Shown piece by piece: positions 18,782-30,571 of a stretch of DNA of 64,000 nt. The position numbers and the translations under genes were made by a program. Positions within the stretch are counted from its first letter, which is position 1. Every line of letters starts with the position of its first letter. Below the pieces are notes generated by a model. The model searched no databases. It saw only the letters and a program-made list of their open reading frames with translations, and was not told the DNA's origin. Source of the DNA: Candidatus Thioglobus sp. REDSEA-S12_B1 (GTDB lineage Bacteria > Pseudomonadota > Gammaproteobacteria > PS1 > Pseudothioglobaceae); NCBI GenBank assembly GCA_001628405.1, contig LURN01000077.1, positions 1 to 64,000 of the forward strand, in the 5' to 3' direction.

Positions 18782-19818
18782 TGTTTCCTTGGCATAAGAA
18801 AGCAAGTGATAAGCTGGAAAAAATGATTGAACAAAATCATCTTCCACACGCGCTACTAATTACAGGTGTTGAAAAAATTGGCAAATTTAATTTCACCCAA
18901 AATTTGATTAAAAAATTAGTATGTTCAAATTCATCTTGCAATCAGTGTGAGCTTTGTACAGCCTTAAATAATGATGACCCCTTGCTTGAGCTTGACCATA
19001 GTGTATTAATTCGACGCTCTCATTATCCAAATTTAATCTATTGCAGAACTGAGCTGAATGACTCTGGATCAATGTCAAAGGACATTAGAGTGGATCAAAT
19101 AAGAGCTTTTTGTGAATCGTTAGGTAAAACTGCTGAAACGCTTCAAATTGGGGTCATCTTTTATGCAGATCAAATGAACAACAATGCAGCTAACAGTCTT
19201 TTAAAGACCCTTGAGGAGCCTCGAAAGAATACATTGATTATATTGCTTGCTCATAATATTGATAGACTTCCAGCGACAATTTTGTCTAGGTGTCAAAGTG
19301 TTCACATTAACCCCTCCTATGAAAATGAAACTGCTCAGTGGCTTGCAAATCAAATTGGTGAAGATACTAGGGCTGATTTTGATCCTATGCAGTTGTTAGA
19401 CAGCGCACATGGAGTTCCTCATAAGGCGCTAGATGATTTAGAGGGAGACTTTTATTTTCAATATCAGAGTTGGCAAAATTTGCTGCTAGAAATTGCACTG
19501 AGTCCTACGAAAATTAAAAATACTGAAATATTCTCTGACAATGAGCTAGATGTATTGAAATGTCTTCAACACCTTATTAATGAGGGGATTAAAATTAAAG
19601 TTTTAAATCACGATGGCGCTAATCTTGAGCTCAATAAAGTTATTGAGAAAACTTCATTCAATCATTTATTTAGGCTTTTAGATGATACCAATCGAGCAAT
19701 TTCACTTTCACAAACAACAGTTAATATTAAATTATTATTGGATAATATACTGGTTGTATGGTCACACATCACCAATTTAAGCAAGTATCCGGCTATAACA
19801 AATTTTCAGGAGCATTAA
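18778..19818 (+). CDS. holB: DNA polymerase III delta' subunit
   Basis: Clamp-loader subunit, 346 residues. The N-terminal AAA+ fold has four zinc cysteines ([12 protein letters not shown], about residues 45-56) and the SRC motif ([11 protein letters not shown]). There is no functional P-loop, as is normal for delta'. The motif [14 protein letters not shown] is diagnostic. It overlaps tmk by 4 bases and its stop shares a base with the hemL start. Confidence 0.94.
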   Translation: MMFPWHKKASDKLEKMIEQNHLPHALLITGVEKIGKFNFTQNLIKKLVCSNSSCNQCELCTALNNDDPLLELDHSVLIRRSHYPNLIYCRTELNDSGSMSKDIRVDQIRAFCESLGKTAETLQIGVIFYADQMNNNAANSLLKTLEEPRKNTLIILLAHNIDRLPATILSRCQSVHINPSYENETAQWLANQIGEDTRADFDPMQLLDSAHGVPHKALDDLEGDFYFQYQSWQNLLLEIALSPTKIKNTEIFSDNELDVLKCLQHLINEGIKIKVLNHDGANLELNKVIEKTSFNHLFRLLDDTNRAISLSQTTVNIKLLLDNILVVWSHITNLSKYPAITNFQEH

Positions 19819-21101
19819 TGAAACAATCTTCCATTTTATTTAGAGAGGCTAAAGAGTATATTCCTGGCGGTGTCAACTCACCTGTCAGGGCCTTTAATGG
19901 TGTGGGCGGTAACCCTGTGTTTTTTGAGAGGGGTGAGGGTGCTTATCTTTTTGACGTAGATGGAAATTCCTACATTGATTATGTCGGGTCTTGGGGGCCA
20001 ATGATTTTAGGACATTCTAACCCTGTCATTATTGATGCGGTAAAGGCTGTACTAGATAAAGGCTTAGGTTTTGGAGCTCCAACAGAAATTGAGACATCTC
20101 TTGCAAAAAAAGTGTGTCAAATAATGCCTTCAATTGAACTCGTGCGAATGGTGAGCTCAGGTACAGAAGCAACTATGAGCGCAATAAGATTAGCTAGGGG
20201 ATACACGAATCGTGACAAAATTTTGAAATTTGAAGGTTGTTATCATGGACATTCTGATTCCCTGCTTGTGAAAGCTGGCTCTGGAGCATTAACTTTGGGT
20301 GTGCCTACATCTCCTGGAGTGCCAGCAGATTTAGCTCAACATACTTTGACGCTTGAGTTCAATAATTTAGAGCTCGTTGAAGATTTATTTTCGAAGATGG
20401 GTGAGGAGATTGGCTGCATAATTGTCGAGCCAATTGCCGGCAATATGAACTGTATTCCGCCCAAAGAGGGTTTCTTGCAAGGTCTTCGAGAGATTTGTGA
20501 TCAATATGGCACAGTTCTTATTTTTGATGAAGTGATGACAGGGTTTAGGGTTGCCTTAGGTGGGGCTCAACAGGTCTATAATGTTTCACCTGACTTGACA
20601 GCTCTGGGTAAAGTGATCGGCGGTGGACTCCCTGTTGCGGCTTTTGGTGGTAAGAGAGAAATTATGAATCATATAGCTCCGCTTGGCCCTGTTTATCAGG
20701 CTGGGACACTCTCTGGCAATCCGCTCTCAATGGCATCTGGAATAGCTATGCTAACTGCCCTTGAATCTGATAAATCTTTTTATGAAAATTTGGGTCTTAG
20801 AGCTTCTAAACTGGTTGATGGGATTGTTGCCGAAGCGAAATCTAATGATATTCCAATGACAAGTAATTATGTTGGGGGCATGTTTGGGCTATTTTTTAGT
20901 ACAGAAGACAAAGTCACTAATTTTTCACAGGCATCGAGTTGTGATATTGAGCTTTTTAAAAAGTTTTATAACGCTATGCTCAAAAATGGCATCTACCTTG
21001 CGCCTTCAGCATATGAGGCTGGTTTTTTATCAATAGCCCATACAGATGAAGATATTAATAAAACAATAGAGACAGCTTCTGCTGTTTTTTCTTCACTATG
21101 A
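19818..21101 (+). CDS. hemL: Glutamate-1-semialdehyde 2,1-aminomutase
   Basis: PLP enzyme making 5-aminolevulinate for heme by the C5 route; 427 residues from the ATG at 19818, which overlaps the holB stop (TAATG). The open frame extends 20 codons further upstream, but the family begins at [23 protein letters not shown]. The PLP Lys is in [18 protein letters not shown], preceded by the DEVMTGFR motif. Confidence 0.96.
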   Translation: MKQSSILFREAKEYIPGGVNSPVRAFNGVGGNPVFFERGEGAYLFDVDGNSYIDYVGSWGPMILGHSNPVIIDAVKAVLDKGLGFGAPTEIETSLAKKVCQIMPSIELVRMVSSGTEATMSAIRLARGYTNRDKILKFEGCYHGHSDSLLVKAGSGALTLGVPTSPGVPADLAQHTLTLEFNNLELVEDLFSKMGEEIGCIIVEPIAGNMNCIPPKEGFLQGLREICDQYGTVLIFDEVMTGFRVALGGAQQVYNVSPDLTALGKVIGGGLPVAAFGGKREIMNHIAPLGPVYQAGTLSGNPLSMASGIAMLTALESDKSFYENLGLRASKLVDGIVAEAKSNDIPMTSNYVGGMFGLFFSTEDKVTNFSQASSCDIELFKKFYNAMLKNGIYLAPSAYEAGFLSIAHTDEDINKTIETASAVFSSL

Positions 21102-21694
21102 GTTTAGTTACTGTCGGCGCTGAACTCTTATCAGCTAAAGAAAAACTTCAGAATTTTAAAAACAATGTGACTGTCTTTGGCTCTGCACGAATTGAGTCGT
21201 CGGACCCTTTATATATTGATGCTTATGAACTGGGTAAAAAATTGTCTGATTCTGGTTATAACGTCTTTACTGGAGGCGGTCCGGGCATCATGAGTGCAGC
21301 GAATAAAGGAGCTTATGAGGGCAAATCAAAAAGTATTGGGTTAAACATTGAGTTACCTAAAGAACAATCAAGCAACCCTTATTTGGATGAAAACATTACA
21401 TTTAACTATTTTTTTTCAAGAAAAGTGATGTTGGTGAAGTACTCTAGTGCATGTATTTATTTTCCAGGTGGTTATGGAACTGCAGATGAGCTAATGGAGG
21501 TTCTGACGCTAATGCAAACTAGGAAAATGAAGAAAATGCCTATCGTTTTATATGATTCAGGATTTTGGAACTCCCTTCTATCTTGGATAAAACTTACGGT
21601 TGATAAATCCTATGTCAATCAAGAGCATTTTGAATTAATTAGAGTTGTTGACTCTATTGAAGACATTATGAATATTGTGGAGTCAGAAGTATGA
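21098..21694 (+). CDS. LOG-family protein (TIGR00730-type nucleotide-monophosphate phosphoribohydrolase-like)
   Basis: Rossmann-fold protein of 198 residues with the two family motifs: [18 protein letters not shown] and [15 protein letters not shown]. Relatives cleave cytokinin-type nucleotides or AMP/IMP; some are mis-named lysine decarboxylases. It overlaps hemL and the following HAD gene by 4 bases each, so the three are translationally linked. Physiological substrate unknown. Confidence 0.88.
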   Translation: MSLVTVGAELLSAKEKLQNFKNNVTVFGSARIESSDPLYIDAYELGKKLSDSGYNVFTGGGPGIMSAANKGAYEGKSKSIGLNIELPKEQSSNPYLDENITFNYFFSRKVMLVKYSSACIYFPGGYGTADELMEVLTLMQTRKMKKMPIVLYDSGFWNSLLSWIKLTVDKSYVNQEHFELIRVVDSIEDIMNIVESEV

Positions 21695-22347
21695 CTGTAG
21701 CGATTTTTGATTTAGATAATACTCTTATTGGCGGTGATAGTGATTACCTATGGGGAGAATTCTTATGTGATGAAGGCATTATCACTGACCGTGAGTCTTT
21801 TCAAAAGATGAATGATTATTTTTATCATCAGTATGAAATAGGTGAGCTCGATATTTATGCTTGGGCCGAGTTCAGTTTTAAAGTGTTAACAGAGTTCTCT
21901 TTCGATGAACTTAGCGGTCTACGCCAAAAATTTGTCGATACAAAAATCAAGCCAATCTTTCTCGAGAAAGCTCAAAGTTGCATTAATGGTCATAAAGAGA
22001 ATGGTCATCAAGTTCTTGTAATCACAGCATCCAATACTTTTATTACGAAACCTGTCGTTGAAATGTACGGTATTGAACATTTGCTTGCAACTGAACCAGA
22101 ATTTAAATCAGGAAGGTTCACTGGAAAAGTTTCTGGTATTCCATGTTTTCAATCTGGAAAGATTGATAATTTAATGCCATGGCTTGAAAAAAATAATGAG
22201 AGCTTGATTGGTTCTTATTTTTATTCAGACTCTCATAATGATCTTCCCCTTTTGGAGTTGGTTGACAATCCAATTGCAGTCAATAGTGATGAGATCCTAA
22301 CTTCTGCTGCCCATGAGAATGGATGGCAAGTTTTTGACTGGCGTTAG
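21691..22347 (+). CDS. HAD-IB family hydrolase (SerB-like phosphatase)
   Basis: Haloacid-dehalogenase phosphatase of 218 residues. Motif I is FDLDNTLIGGDSD (nucleophile and acid/base Asp pair), motif II is VITASNTF, and motif IV is YSDSHNDLPLLELV. The insert arrangement resembles TIGR01490 HAD-IB proteins related to phosphoserine phosphatase. It ends the co-directional run that began at pepA, facing the sulfur module with a 1-base gap. Confidence 0.88.
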   Translation: MTVAIFDLDNTLIGGDSDYLWGEFLCDEGIITDRESFQKMNDYFYHQYEIGELDIYAWAEFSFKVLTEFSFDELSGLRQKFVDTKIKPIFLEKAQSCINGHKENGHQVLVITASNTFITKPVVEMYGIEHLLATEPEFKSGRFTGKVSGIPCFQSGKIDNLMPWLEKNNESLIGSYFYSDSHNDLPLLELVDNPIAVNSDEILTSAAHENGWQVFDWR

Positions 22348-22348
22348 T

Positions 22349-22864
22349 CTAAATAAATAAATCTTGGTTGGAGTTTTGGGCAACATCAAGATAGGTGGCA
22401 GCTCCAGCGAACTCAATACCCTCAATAAAATCCTCTCTGGAGAAGCCAAACATTCCCATAGTCATCTCACAAGCGATAAACTTTACTCCCATTTCAATAC
22501 ATATTTCACGAAGTTCTTCAATAGTAGCCATACCATTATTTTTAAAAGTTTTTTTCATCATTCTCGTAGCAAAAAACTCTAAACCAGGAATATTCCAAAA
22601 TACGTTGGGAATTTTGGGGCCAAAATCAATAGATTGAAACCACTTAGGGCCAAAGGGCATCTTCATCGGCATATCAGGATTACCTTGAGGTGAAATCCTA
22701 AGGTGTGATAGGTCTTTAAGCAACAGGTTTAAGCCATAGAAAGTACAAAAAACAGTGACCTTTTTGCCCATTGCGATTCCAGTTGAGGCTAATATAAAGG
22801 GCGGGTATGCCCAGTCTAGTGTGCCTTTTGATGCAATCAGCGTCATTTCATTTGATTCAGACAT
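22349..22864 (-). CDS. DsrE/DsrF/DrsH-like (DsrE2-type) sulfur-carrier protein
   Basis: 171-residue protein of the DsrE2-like family (COG2210). Members work with TusA and rhodanese in moving sulfane sulfur in sulfur oxidisers. It opens with a core Rossmann-like strand region (MTLIASKGTLDWAYPPFILAS). The likely sulfur-carrying Cys is in ACEMTMGMFGF near residue 133. It follows tusA by 8 bases, which strongly supports a partner role. No rhodanese or Dsr genes are in the window. Confidence 0.87.
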   Translation of the reverse strand: MSESNEMTLIASKGTLDWAYPPFILASTGIAMGKKVTVFCTFYGLNLLLKDLSHLRISPQGNPDMPMKMPFGPKWFQSIDFGPKIPNVFWNIPGLEFFATRMMKKTFKNNGMATIEELREICIEMGVKFIACEMTMGMFGFSREDFIEGIEFAGAATYLDVAQNSNQDLFI

Positions 22865-22872
22865 AATGAAGA

Positions 22873-23097
22873 CTATTTTTTTTCGATATTAAAAATGATT
22901 TTGTTGCCTTCATCTCTTTGAGAGAGTAACTTATGACCGAGCTGATTACAAAAGGCAATAAAATCTTTTTTTGAACCTTGGTCAGTACAAATAACCTCTA
23001 TCACCTCTTTTGATTTCATTGAGGCGAGTGCTTGCTTAGTTTTTAAAATTGGCATTGGGCATGCATAACCACACATATCTAGAGTTTGATTTGTCAT
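22873..23097 (-). CDS. tusA: TusA-family sulfurtransferase
   Basis: 74-residue sulfur carrier with the C-P-x-P active-site motif (GYACPMPILKTKQAL, about residues 11-25). It resembles the TusA proteins linked to DsrE2 in sulfur oxidisers, rather than necessarily the tRNA-thiolation TusA of E. coli. Lies between the YeeE/YedE pair (46-base gap) and dsrE2 (8-base gap). Confidence 0.92.
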   Translation of the reverse strand: MTNQTLDMCGYACPMPILKTKQALASMKSKEVIEVICTDQGSKKDFIAFCNQLGHKLLSQRDEGNKIIFNIEKK

Positions 23098-23143
23098 GAG
23101 TTCAACCTAAATTGAAGTAGGAATATTTTAGTTGGAAAAAGAC

Positions 23144-23554
23144 TTATTTAACAATATTTTTTTTGGCCAAGACTCCAACTGCCATAGATATCAAGAATAC
23201 AATTGCAATTGGATCAAAGGTCGCAACTGCTGCAATCGCAGGCCCAGGGCAGAGCCCTACCAGCCCCCAACCTATTCCGAATAGAGCAGAGCCAACAATG
23301 ATTTTGTTGTCAATTTTTTGATTCTTCGGAAGATTAATTTGATTGCCCAAGGCAGAAGTCTCTTTATTTTTTAACAGAAAAAAGAATGGGCCGGCAACCA
23401 GAATAGCACCTCCCATTACAAACATAAGAGAGGCATCCCAGTTATGAGTGATACTTAAAAATCCTATCACTTTCTCGGGATTAGTCATTCCAGATATAAC
23501 AAGACCGACGCCAAAAATTACACCTGAGACCAAGGAAATTAATTTATCTTTCAT
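23144..23554 (-). CDS. YeeE/YedE-family (DUF6691) membrane protein, C-terminal-half type
   Basis: 136-residue membrane protein with three or four hydrophobic segments. The conserved Cys lies in GWGLVGLCPGPAIAAV; in the larger YeeE/YedE (TsuA) thiosulfate transporters equivalent cysteines relay thiosulfate. It overlaps its paired gene by an ATGA, so the two probably form one heteromeric channel (PmpA/PmpB type) for a sulfur species. Confidence 0.88.
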   Translation of the reverse strand: MKDKLISLVSGVIFGVGLVISGMTNPEKVIGFLSITHNWDASLMFVMGGAILVAGPFFFLLKNKETSALGNQINLPKNQKIDNKIIVGSALFGIGWGLVGLCPGPAIAAVATFDPIAIVFLISMAVGVLAKKNIVK

Positions 23555-23982
23555 AAATAAATTCCCAATTGCTGAAGAATAAATACCGTAATCATTCCTG
23601 TTGCCAGAAAAATTACAGTCGCTATCATTGAACTAACTGAGAGTCTGCCAATGCCGCAAATGCCATGACCAGAGGTGCAACCACCTCCGAGCCTTGTGCC
23701 AAAACCAACCAAAAAACCACCAGGAATAATCAATAGGTAGGAGCTGGTTATTTCAAATGCTATTGGCCTATCGGGCAAAATCAAATAGTAGATTAGAAAT
23801 GGACCAATGACTAATCCAATTAAGAATAGGGCATTTGAGGCTCTTTTTGATGAATTTGTAATGGTGTTTTCGAAAATACCACTAATACCAGCCAACCTTC
23901 CTGTGGCGTAGAAATATAGCACCACTGAGAGCCCTATTATTACTCCTCCGATAAGTGCGCTGACAGGTGTAAAGTTATGCAT
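23551..23982 (-). CDS. YeeE/YedE-family membrane protein, N-terminal-half type
   Basis: 143-residue membrane protein. The family motif GGGCTSGHGICGIGRLS holds two conserved cysteines, and there are four hydrophobic stretches. Followed by its partner with a 4-base overlap, then tusA and dsrE2. Together they look like an import-and-carry route for thiosulfate or sulfane sulfur. Confidence 0.9.
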   Translation of the reverse strand: MHNFTPVSALIGGVIIGLSVVLYFYATGRLAGISGIFENTITNSSKRASNALFLIGLVIGPFLIYYLILPDRPIAFEITSSYLLIIPGGFLVGFGTRLGGGCTSGHGICGIGRLSVSSMIATVIFLATGMITVFILQQLGIYL

Positions 23983-24056
23983 TCTGAATTTAAGTTAATA
24001 TCAATAAATTCAATAATAGCAGAATTTAAAGATACAAATAAATAAAGTGAGATAGG

Positions 24057-24473
24057 CTAATCGGAGAACTTTGAATAATAATATCTTCTCAATTTAGGCC
24101 TTGAGACTATATGCAAAACTAAAGCCATAATGAACAGAAGGATTACTGTTATGTATTCACTTACCGCAACATCATTTCTAATGCCAAGAACTAAAAGCGA
24201 GACCGTAAAAATCTTTAGGATAGTATCTAAAAACTGAATCGGGTATAACTGCTTAGCTTCAGAAAACAAGTATTTAAATGAGTAATAAGCAAAGGTTAAT
24301 AAAATGGTAACTCTTACCGCAGCCATTCGATGGTATGGTATCTCACTTCCTTCAGAAATATAGAAGGGAAAATAAAGTGCAACACCATAAACTGCAGCTA
24401 TAGATGCACCCACACTCCAGATACAAAGAAATGCAATGATAAGTTTTGCTAGAAATTTTATAAACCTTTTCAT
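24057..24473 (-). CDS. Hypothetical small membrane protein
   Basis: 138 residues with about four predicted transmembrane segments (FLAKLIIAFLCIWSVGASI..., MAAVRVTILLTFAYYSFKYL, FTVSLLVLGI, YITVILLFIMALVLHIV) and a basic C-terminus (RPKLRRYYYSKF). I do not recognise a family. It is on the same strand, 74 bases upstream of the YeeE/YedE pair, and could belong to that module, but spacing alone is weak evidence. Confidence 0.6.
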   Translation of the reverse strand: MKRFIKFLAKLIIAFLCIWSVGASIAAVYGVALYFPFYISEGSEIPYHRMAAVRVTILLTFAYYSFKYLFSEAKQLYPIQFLDTILKIFTVSLLVLGIRNDVAVSEYITVILLFIMALVLHIVSRPKLRRYYYSKFSD

Positions 24474-24582
24474 TTTGAGATAGCGAAGTCCAATATTAAT
24501 AATCCAGAATTATTATCTTATGGCCTTTTTTTTAATAGGGCTAGTGACCGACCTATAACAGATTGAAAAAACTTAATTTTTT

Positions 24583-25245
24583 TTATGATTTTAGTATGTT
24601 AACACCATTTTGTGAGCCTAAGAGAAGAATATCAGCGCCACGATTTGCAAATAATCCATTAGTAACGACCCCAACAATATTGTTAAGTCGATTCTCCAGG
24701 TTTTTTGGGTCATCAATTTCTAGTCCATGAATATCAAGAATTAGATTTCCATTATCTGTAGTTAACTCTTCTCTTAATACTGGATTCCCACCAATTGAAT
24801 TTATGATTTGATACTTTACATAGTTTGCTGACATTGGAATCACTTCAATCGGCAAAGGAAACTTGCCAAGAGAGTCCACAAGTTTTGAATCATCTGCAAT
24901 GCATACAAATTGATTTGCCACTGCTGCAACAATTTTTTCTCTAGTCAAGGCACCTCCTCCACCTTTAATTAGATTGAGATTGTGATCAGACTCATCAGCG
25001 CCATCAATATAGACCGAAATCTCATCAACAGCATTTAGGTTAACGACAGGTATGCCATTTCTTTTAAGTCTATTAGCCGTATCTATTGAACTTGCAACTG
25101 CACCCTTGATAGAGTCTTTCATACTCGATAGATGATCAATAAAAAAATTTGCTGTAGAGCCTGTTCCAACGCCTATAATAGTTCCGGGAGTGATATATTG
25201 AAGTGCGGCCTTGGCAACCTCATTTTTTAATTCATCTTGGGTCAT
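24583..25245 (-). CDS. rpiA: Ribose-5-phosphate isomerase A
   Basis: Interconverts ribose 5-phosphate and ribulose 5-phosphate; 220 residues from the ATG at 25245, which has a GGAG ribosome site 6 bases upstream. The open frame extends 22 codons further, but those residues are not family-like. Motifs: [35 protein letters not shown]. The start region diverges from rdgB with only 37 bases between start codons. Confidence 0.95.
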   Translation of the reverse strand: MTQDELKNEVAKAALQYITPGTIIGVGTGSTANFFIDHLSSMKDSIKGAVASSIDTANRLKRNGIPVVNLNAVDEISVYIDGADESDHNLNLIKGGGGALTREKIVAAVANQFVCIADDSKLVDSLGKFPLPIEVIPMSANYVKYQIINSIGGNPVLREELTTDNGNLILDIHGLEIDDPKNLENRLNNIVGVVTNGLFANRGADILLLGSQNGVNILKS

Positions 25246-25282
25246 ATTATCTCCATCTTTGTATTCAAAATTATTATACACG

Positions 25283-25870
25283 ATGAAAAAAATTATCCTT
25301 GCGACTGGCAATCTTGGAAAGGTTAGAGAATTAAGTGCAATGCTTAATGGCCATTATAGTGTTGTATCTCAAAAAGAGATGCTGGTTGAGGAAGTCCCTG
25401 AAACTGGAAGCTCTTTTATTGAAAACGCTTTAATAAAGGCTAGAAATGCTGCATCTCAGACTGGACTGCCTGCTATAGCAGACGATTCTGGGTTGGAGGT
25501 TAATGCTCTTGGTGGCGAGCCTGGTATCTACTCTGCAAGATACGCCGGAGAAGGAGCATCAGATGAGGAGAATTTAAATAAAATTTTAATAAATATGGAG
25601 CATCACGATAATCGAAGAGCCCATTTTTGTTGTGCAATGGTTTTTGTTAAAAGTGCAGAGGATTCAAATCCAATTATTGTTGAGAGACGATGGAAAGGTG
25701 AGATTTTGAGAGAACCAATAGGATCAAATGGCTTTGGATATGACCCCATCTTCTATTTAAAGGAGTTAGATTGCAGCTCAGCTCAACTCGAACCAGAAGT
25801 AAAAAACAAAATATCCCATCGTGGTCTTGCACTCAATGATTTATTAAAAGAGTTGATAGACGTTGGATAA
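25283..25870 (+). CDS. rdgB: Non-canonical purine NTP pyrophosphatase (RdgB/HAM1)
   Basis: Removes XTP/ITP from the nucleotide pool; 195 residues from ATG 25283 ([20 protein letters not shown] is the diagnostic opening, so the longer frame is rejected). [21 protein letters not shown] and [12 protein letters not shown] are the substrate and metal-binding segments. It overlaps hemW by 8 bases. Confidence 0.95.
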   Translation: MKKIILATGNLGKVRELSAMLNGHYSVVSQKEMLVEEVPETGSSFIENALIKARNAASQTGLPAIADDSGLEVNALGGEPGIYSARYAGEGASDEENLNKILINMEHHDNRRAHFCCAMVFVKSAEDSNPIIVERRWKGEILREPIGSNGFGYDPIFYLKELDCSSAQLEPEVKNKISHRGLALNDLLKELIDVG

Positions 25871-26996
25871 ACTTCTTAAACTGCCCCCACTTTCCCTTTA
25901 CATTCACTATCCTTGGTGCTTGAAAAAATGTCCATACTGTGACTTTAACTCTCATGAGGGAAGAATTCAAGATGGCTATATCAATGCGCTCCTGATGGAT
26001 TTGGACAGCGATTTAAAATATTTGCAAAATAGAACAATTAGTTCTGTTTTTATTGGGGGCGGTACTCCGAGTTTGATGAGCTTAAAAGATGCCAGTGATT
26101 TATTTTCTGGTTTAAGAGATAGGCTAGAATTTTCATCTGACATTGAAATCACATTAGAGGCAAATCCGGGAACATTTGAAGCTGAAAAATTTGCCGAATA
26201 CAGAAATTTAGGAATCAATCGATTATCAATTGGAGTTCAATCTTTCGATGACAGGCAGCTGAAATTTTTAGGCAGAATCCATAGTGAAGAGGAGGCTAGA
26301 TCCGCAATTATAGAAGCACAAAATGTGGGTTTTGATAACCTAAATATCGATCTGATGTATGGCCTAAATGGACAAAGCGTTGAGGCGTGTATTGAAGATG
26401 TGAAAAAAGCAATAAATTTAAATCCTAGCCATATCTCCTTCTACCAGCTAACTCTTGAGCCAAATACATTGTTCCATAAGTACCCACCTGACCTTCCTTC
26501 AGATGAAGACATTTGGAAAATTGGTGAAACAGGTGCAGAGCTTTTGAATCAAAGCGGATTTCAGCGGTATGAAGTTTCTGCCTATAGTGAATTACCATCT
26601 AGGCACAATATGAATTATTGGGAATTTGGTGATTATATTGGAATTGGTGCTGGAGCTCATGGAAAGATAACAAATATCGCTACAAATGAAATAGTGAGAA
26701 CTGTGAAAGTGAAATCTCCAAAAGACTACTTAATTTCAGTGAAGAAAAATCATCATAAATCAAGTATCAAGCCTATAGAAAATTTAGCTTTTGAGTTTAT
26801 GCTAAATAGTCTGAGGTTAATTGATGGCTTTCAACCAGAGCTTTACGAATCCAGAACAGGGCAATCTATTGAGCTATTAAATTCCCAAATGAGAAAGGCT
26901 CAAAACTTAGGCCTAATAGATATCGAGAATCATTGGATAAGGCCAACCAACAAAGGTATGAGCTTTCTAAATGATCTGCAGGAAATCTTTTTATAA
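25863..26996 (+). CDS. hemW: Radical SAM heme chaperone HemW (coproporphyrinogen III oxidase-like)
   Basis: Radical SAM protein with the [4Fe-4S] motif CLKKCPYCDFN near residues 19-28 and the HemW lineage features SVFIGGGTPSLM and GVQSFDD. The CxxxCxxC lacks the extra Cys of true HemN, so it is more likely the heme-insertion factor HemW. The start is a TTG at 25863, inside the end of rdgB; the homology begins immediately, so the non-ATG start is credible. 377 residues. Confidence 0.92.
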   Translation: MDKLLKLPPLSLYIHYPWCLKKCPYCDFNSHEGRIQDGYINALLMDLDSDLKYLQNRTISSVFIGGGTPSLMSLKDASDLFSGLRDRLEFSSDIEITLEANPGTFEAEKFAEYRNLGINRLSIGVQSFDDRQLKFLGRIHSEEEARSAIIEAQNVGFDNLNIDLMYGLNGQSVEACIEDVKKAINLNPSHISFYQLTLEPNTLFHKYPPDLPSDEDIWKIGETGAELLNQSGFQRYEVSAYSELPSRHNMNYWEFGDYIGIGAGAHGKITNIATNEIVRTVKVKSPKDYLISVKKNHHKSSIKPIENLAFEFMLNSLRLIDGFQPELYESRTGQSIELLNSQMRKAQNLGLIDIENHWIRPTNKGMSFLNDLQEIFL

Positions 26997-27113
26997 AAAA
27001 TATCGAATCGGTTAAATTGACTTTAATTTACAGACTTAATGTAAGTTCTTAACATTAAAAAAAGAGTAAAGACTGTCAAAAGGCTTCATGGCTGTTAAAA
27101 TACTCGCAAGTTT

Positions 27114-27119
27114 TATAAT
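27114..27119 (+). promoter_or_regulatory. -10 box upstream of argB
   Basis: A perfect TATAAT ends 11 bases before the argB start, in the 134-base gap after hemW. The -35 region is poor. A 7-bp inverted repeat TTAATGT/ACATTAA lies about 60 bases further upstream (27036-27058) and could be an operator. Confidence 0.45.
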
Positions 27120-27124
27120 GTTAG

Positions 27125-28854
<1,730 letters not shown>

Positions 28855-28868
<14 letters not shown>

Positions 28869-29499
28869 TCTAAAAAAAGTTAAATCCAGAATTGATTCGG
28901 TTCAATCAAGTCAACATGTAGAGCTAATTGCTGTGAGTAAAACTCGCTCAATAAATGAAATTCAAGAGGCTGTTGATGCGGGTCAAATCCACTTTGGAGA
29001 GAATTACCTCCAAGAGTCAATAGATAAAATTGAACACTTTGAAGGGAATGGATTGGTCTGGCATTTTATTGGACCCATCCAATCCAATAAAACGACCTCC
29101 ATTGCAAATCACTTTGATTGGGTTCATAGTGTCGACAGAATTAAAATTGCAAAAAGACTAAGTGATCAAAGAAACCCTAGTCTAGGCCTGCTCAATATTT
29201 TGATTCAAGTGAATGTGGACAAAGAGGAGACAAAGTCTGGCGTTTACATTGAAGAAATAGATGAGATTGTCTCAGAATTATCCACACTTCCTAATCTTTC
29301 TTTAAGGGGGTTTATGACGATACCCAAACCCGAGAATTCAGAAAGCAGCTTTGAAGAAATGAAACGCTTAATCTCCAAATATCCTGAACTTGATTCTCTA
29401 TCAATGGGTATGTCGTCTGATCTTGAAGTTGCAATAGAGAATGGCGCAAACCTGGTTAGAGTAGGGACTGATATTTTTGGACCAAGAAGTTATAATTAG
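28855..29499 (+). CDS. yggS: YggS-family pyridoxal-phosphate homeostasis protein
   Basis: PLP-binding barrel protein (PLPBP/YggS) of 214 residues from ATG 28855. The PLP Lys is in LIAVSKTRSINEIQ; further motifs are FGENYLQE, WHFIGPIQSNKT and LSMGMSSDLEVAI. It overlaps the pyrK stop by 14 bases. The longer upstream frame is not family-like. Confidence 0.94.
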
Positions 29500-29530
29500 T
29501 ATTTTTTAGTCGATTATTGAAGGCAGATTT

Positions 29531-30022
29531 ATGAAGGTAAGATTAATGATTACGGGCGGCACGATCGATAAGTTTTATAACCAGTCAAATGGCGAGTTAG
29601 AATTTGACAAGACTCATTTTCCTGAAATGATTAAGAGAGCCAGAATAGAAGTCGAGATCATTCCAGAAGAGCTCCTACTTATTGATAGTCTAGATATGAT
29701 TGATAAGGACCGTGAATTAATTTTAGACCGCTGTAAAAAATGTGATGAGGATTTCATACTAATAACCCATGGAACTGACACGATGTGTGATACTGCTAAA
29801 CTACTAGGTGAGAGTGGAATCAATAAGACAATTGTTTTATTTGGTTCTATGGTTCCTTATGCAGTGAATAATTCAGATGCATTATTTAACTTTGGCTGTG
29901 CCCTAGGGTCTCTTCAGTTGTTAGAATCTGGAGTCTATGTGGCAATGAATGGAAGGACTTTACCCTGGAGTGATGTCGAAAAAAATAGAGACTTAGGGGT
30001 TTTTGTACCCTTGGGCCAATAA
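29531..30022 (+). CDS. Asparaginase-domain protein (N-terminal domain only)
   Basis: 163 residues corresponding only to the N-terminal half of type I/II L-asparaginases. The two catalytic Thr motifs are present (ITGGTIDK near residue 8 and THGTDTM), as is a downstream FGSMVPY segment. The C-terminal dimerisation domain is absent and the frame ends with a normal stop, so it looks like a native short form rather than a truncation. Activity as an asparaginase is uncertain. Confidence 0.8.
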   Translation: MKVRLMITGGTIDKFYNQSNGELEFDKTHFPEMIKRARIEVEIIPEELLLIDSLDMIDKDRELILDRCKKCDEDFILITHGTDTMCDTAKLLGESGINKTIVLFGSMVPYAVNNSDALFNFGCALGSLQLLESGVYVAMNGRTLPWSDVEKNRDLGVFVPLGQ

Positions 30023-30028
30023 GCTTTG

Positions 30029-30490
30029 CTACTGAAGGCTATCCAGCATATACTGAACAGTCACCTTAATCTCATTATCAGTACAGTCCATACAGGTTCC
30101 TCTTGCTGGCATACCGCCCTTGCCTGCAATTGCAGAGGCAGTGAGCTTGTCTAGGCCAAGGTCAATTCTTGATGACCAGTCTGCCAGAGCAGCATATTTT
30201 GGTGCACCCATAACCCCTGAATTATGGCATCCAGCACATTTGCTGTTGTAAATTTCTTCCCCTGAGCGCTCTGCAGTTTCTGTGCTCTCAGCAGACGCAA
30301 CCATTGTGCTTGTATCTACTCGAACTTCTCCTACAGGTTTAATCCTTTCAAGAACGGAATTATCAACTATTGTATTGCTATGAGACGAGTCACTGCCCAT
30401 AGAGGTAAGTGACTTATAGCCAATGAAAATCATGGCAAGCGCCCAAACGATTAGCATTAGTTTTGTTGAACCTGTTGTACCTTGACTCAT
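30029..30490 (-). CDS. Cytochrome c5-type monoheme c cytochrome
   Basis: 153 residues with an N-terminal membrane anchor or uncleaved signal (LMLIVWALAMIFIGY), a linker, and a C-terminal heme domain with CAGCH (about residues 85-89) and the distal Met in GMPARG. The CMDC pair near the end is the extra disulfide typical of cytochrome c5. Electron carrier on the periplasmic face. It diverges from yhdP. Confidence 0.9.
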   Translation of the reverse strand: MSQGTTGSTKLMLIVWALAMIFIGYKSLTSMGSDSSHSNTIVDNSVLERIKPVGEVRVDTSTMVASAESTETAERSGEEIYNSKCAGCHNSGVMGAPKYAALADWSSRIDLGLDKLTASAIAGKGGMPARGTCMDCTDNEIKVTVQYMLDSLQ

Positions 30491-30571
30491 GACCTCTTCC
30501 CTTAGATTAGATTAAATTCCGCAATATTATACATTTGGTTATAATAACTTGCAGTTGATTGCAACAAAAAT

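Noticed and set aside
24510-24582. T-rich stretch as rpiA terminator
   Set aside because: A and T runs could pair, but without any GC core; not enough for a terminator call.
27036-27058. Inverted repeat TTAATGT/ACATTAA as a hemW terminator
   Set aside because: It is followed by A residues on the plus strand, not T, and the stem is AT-rich.
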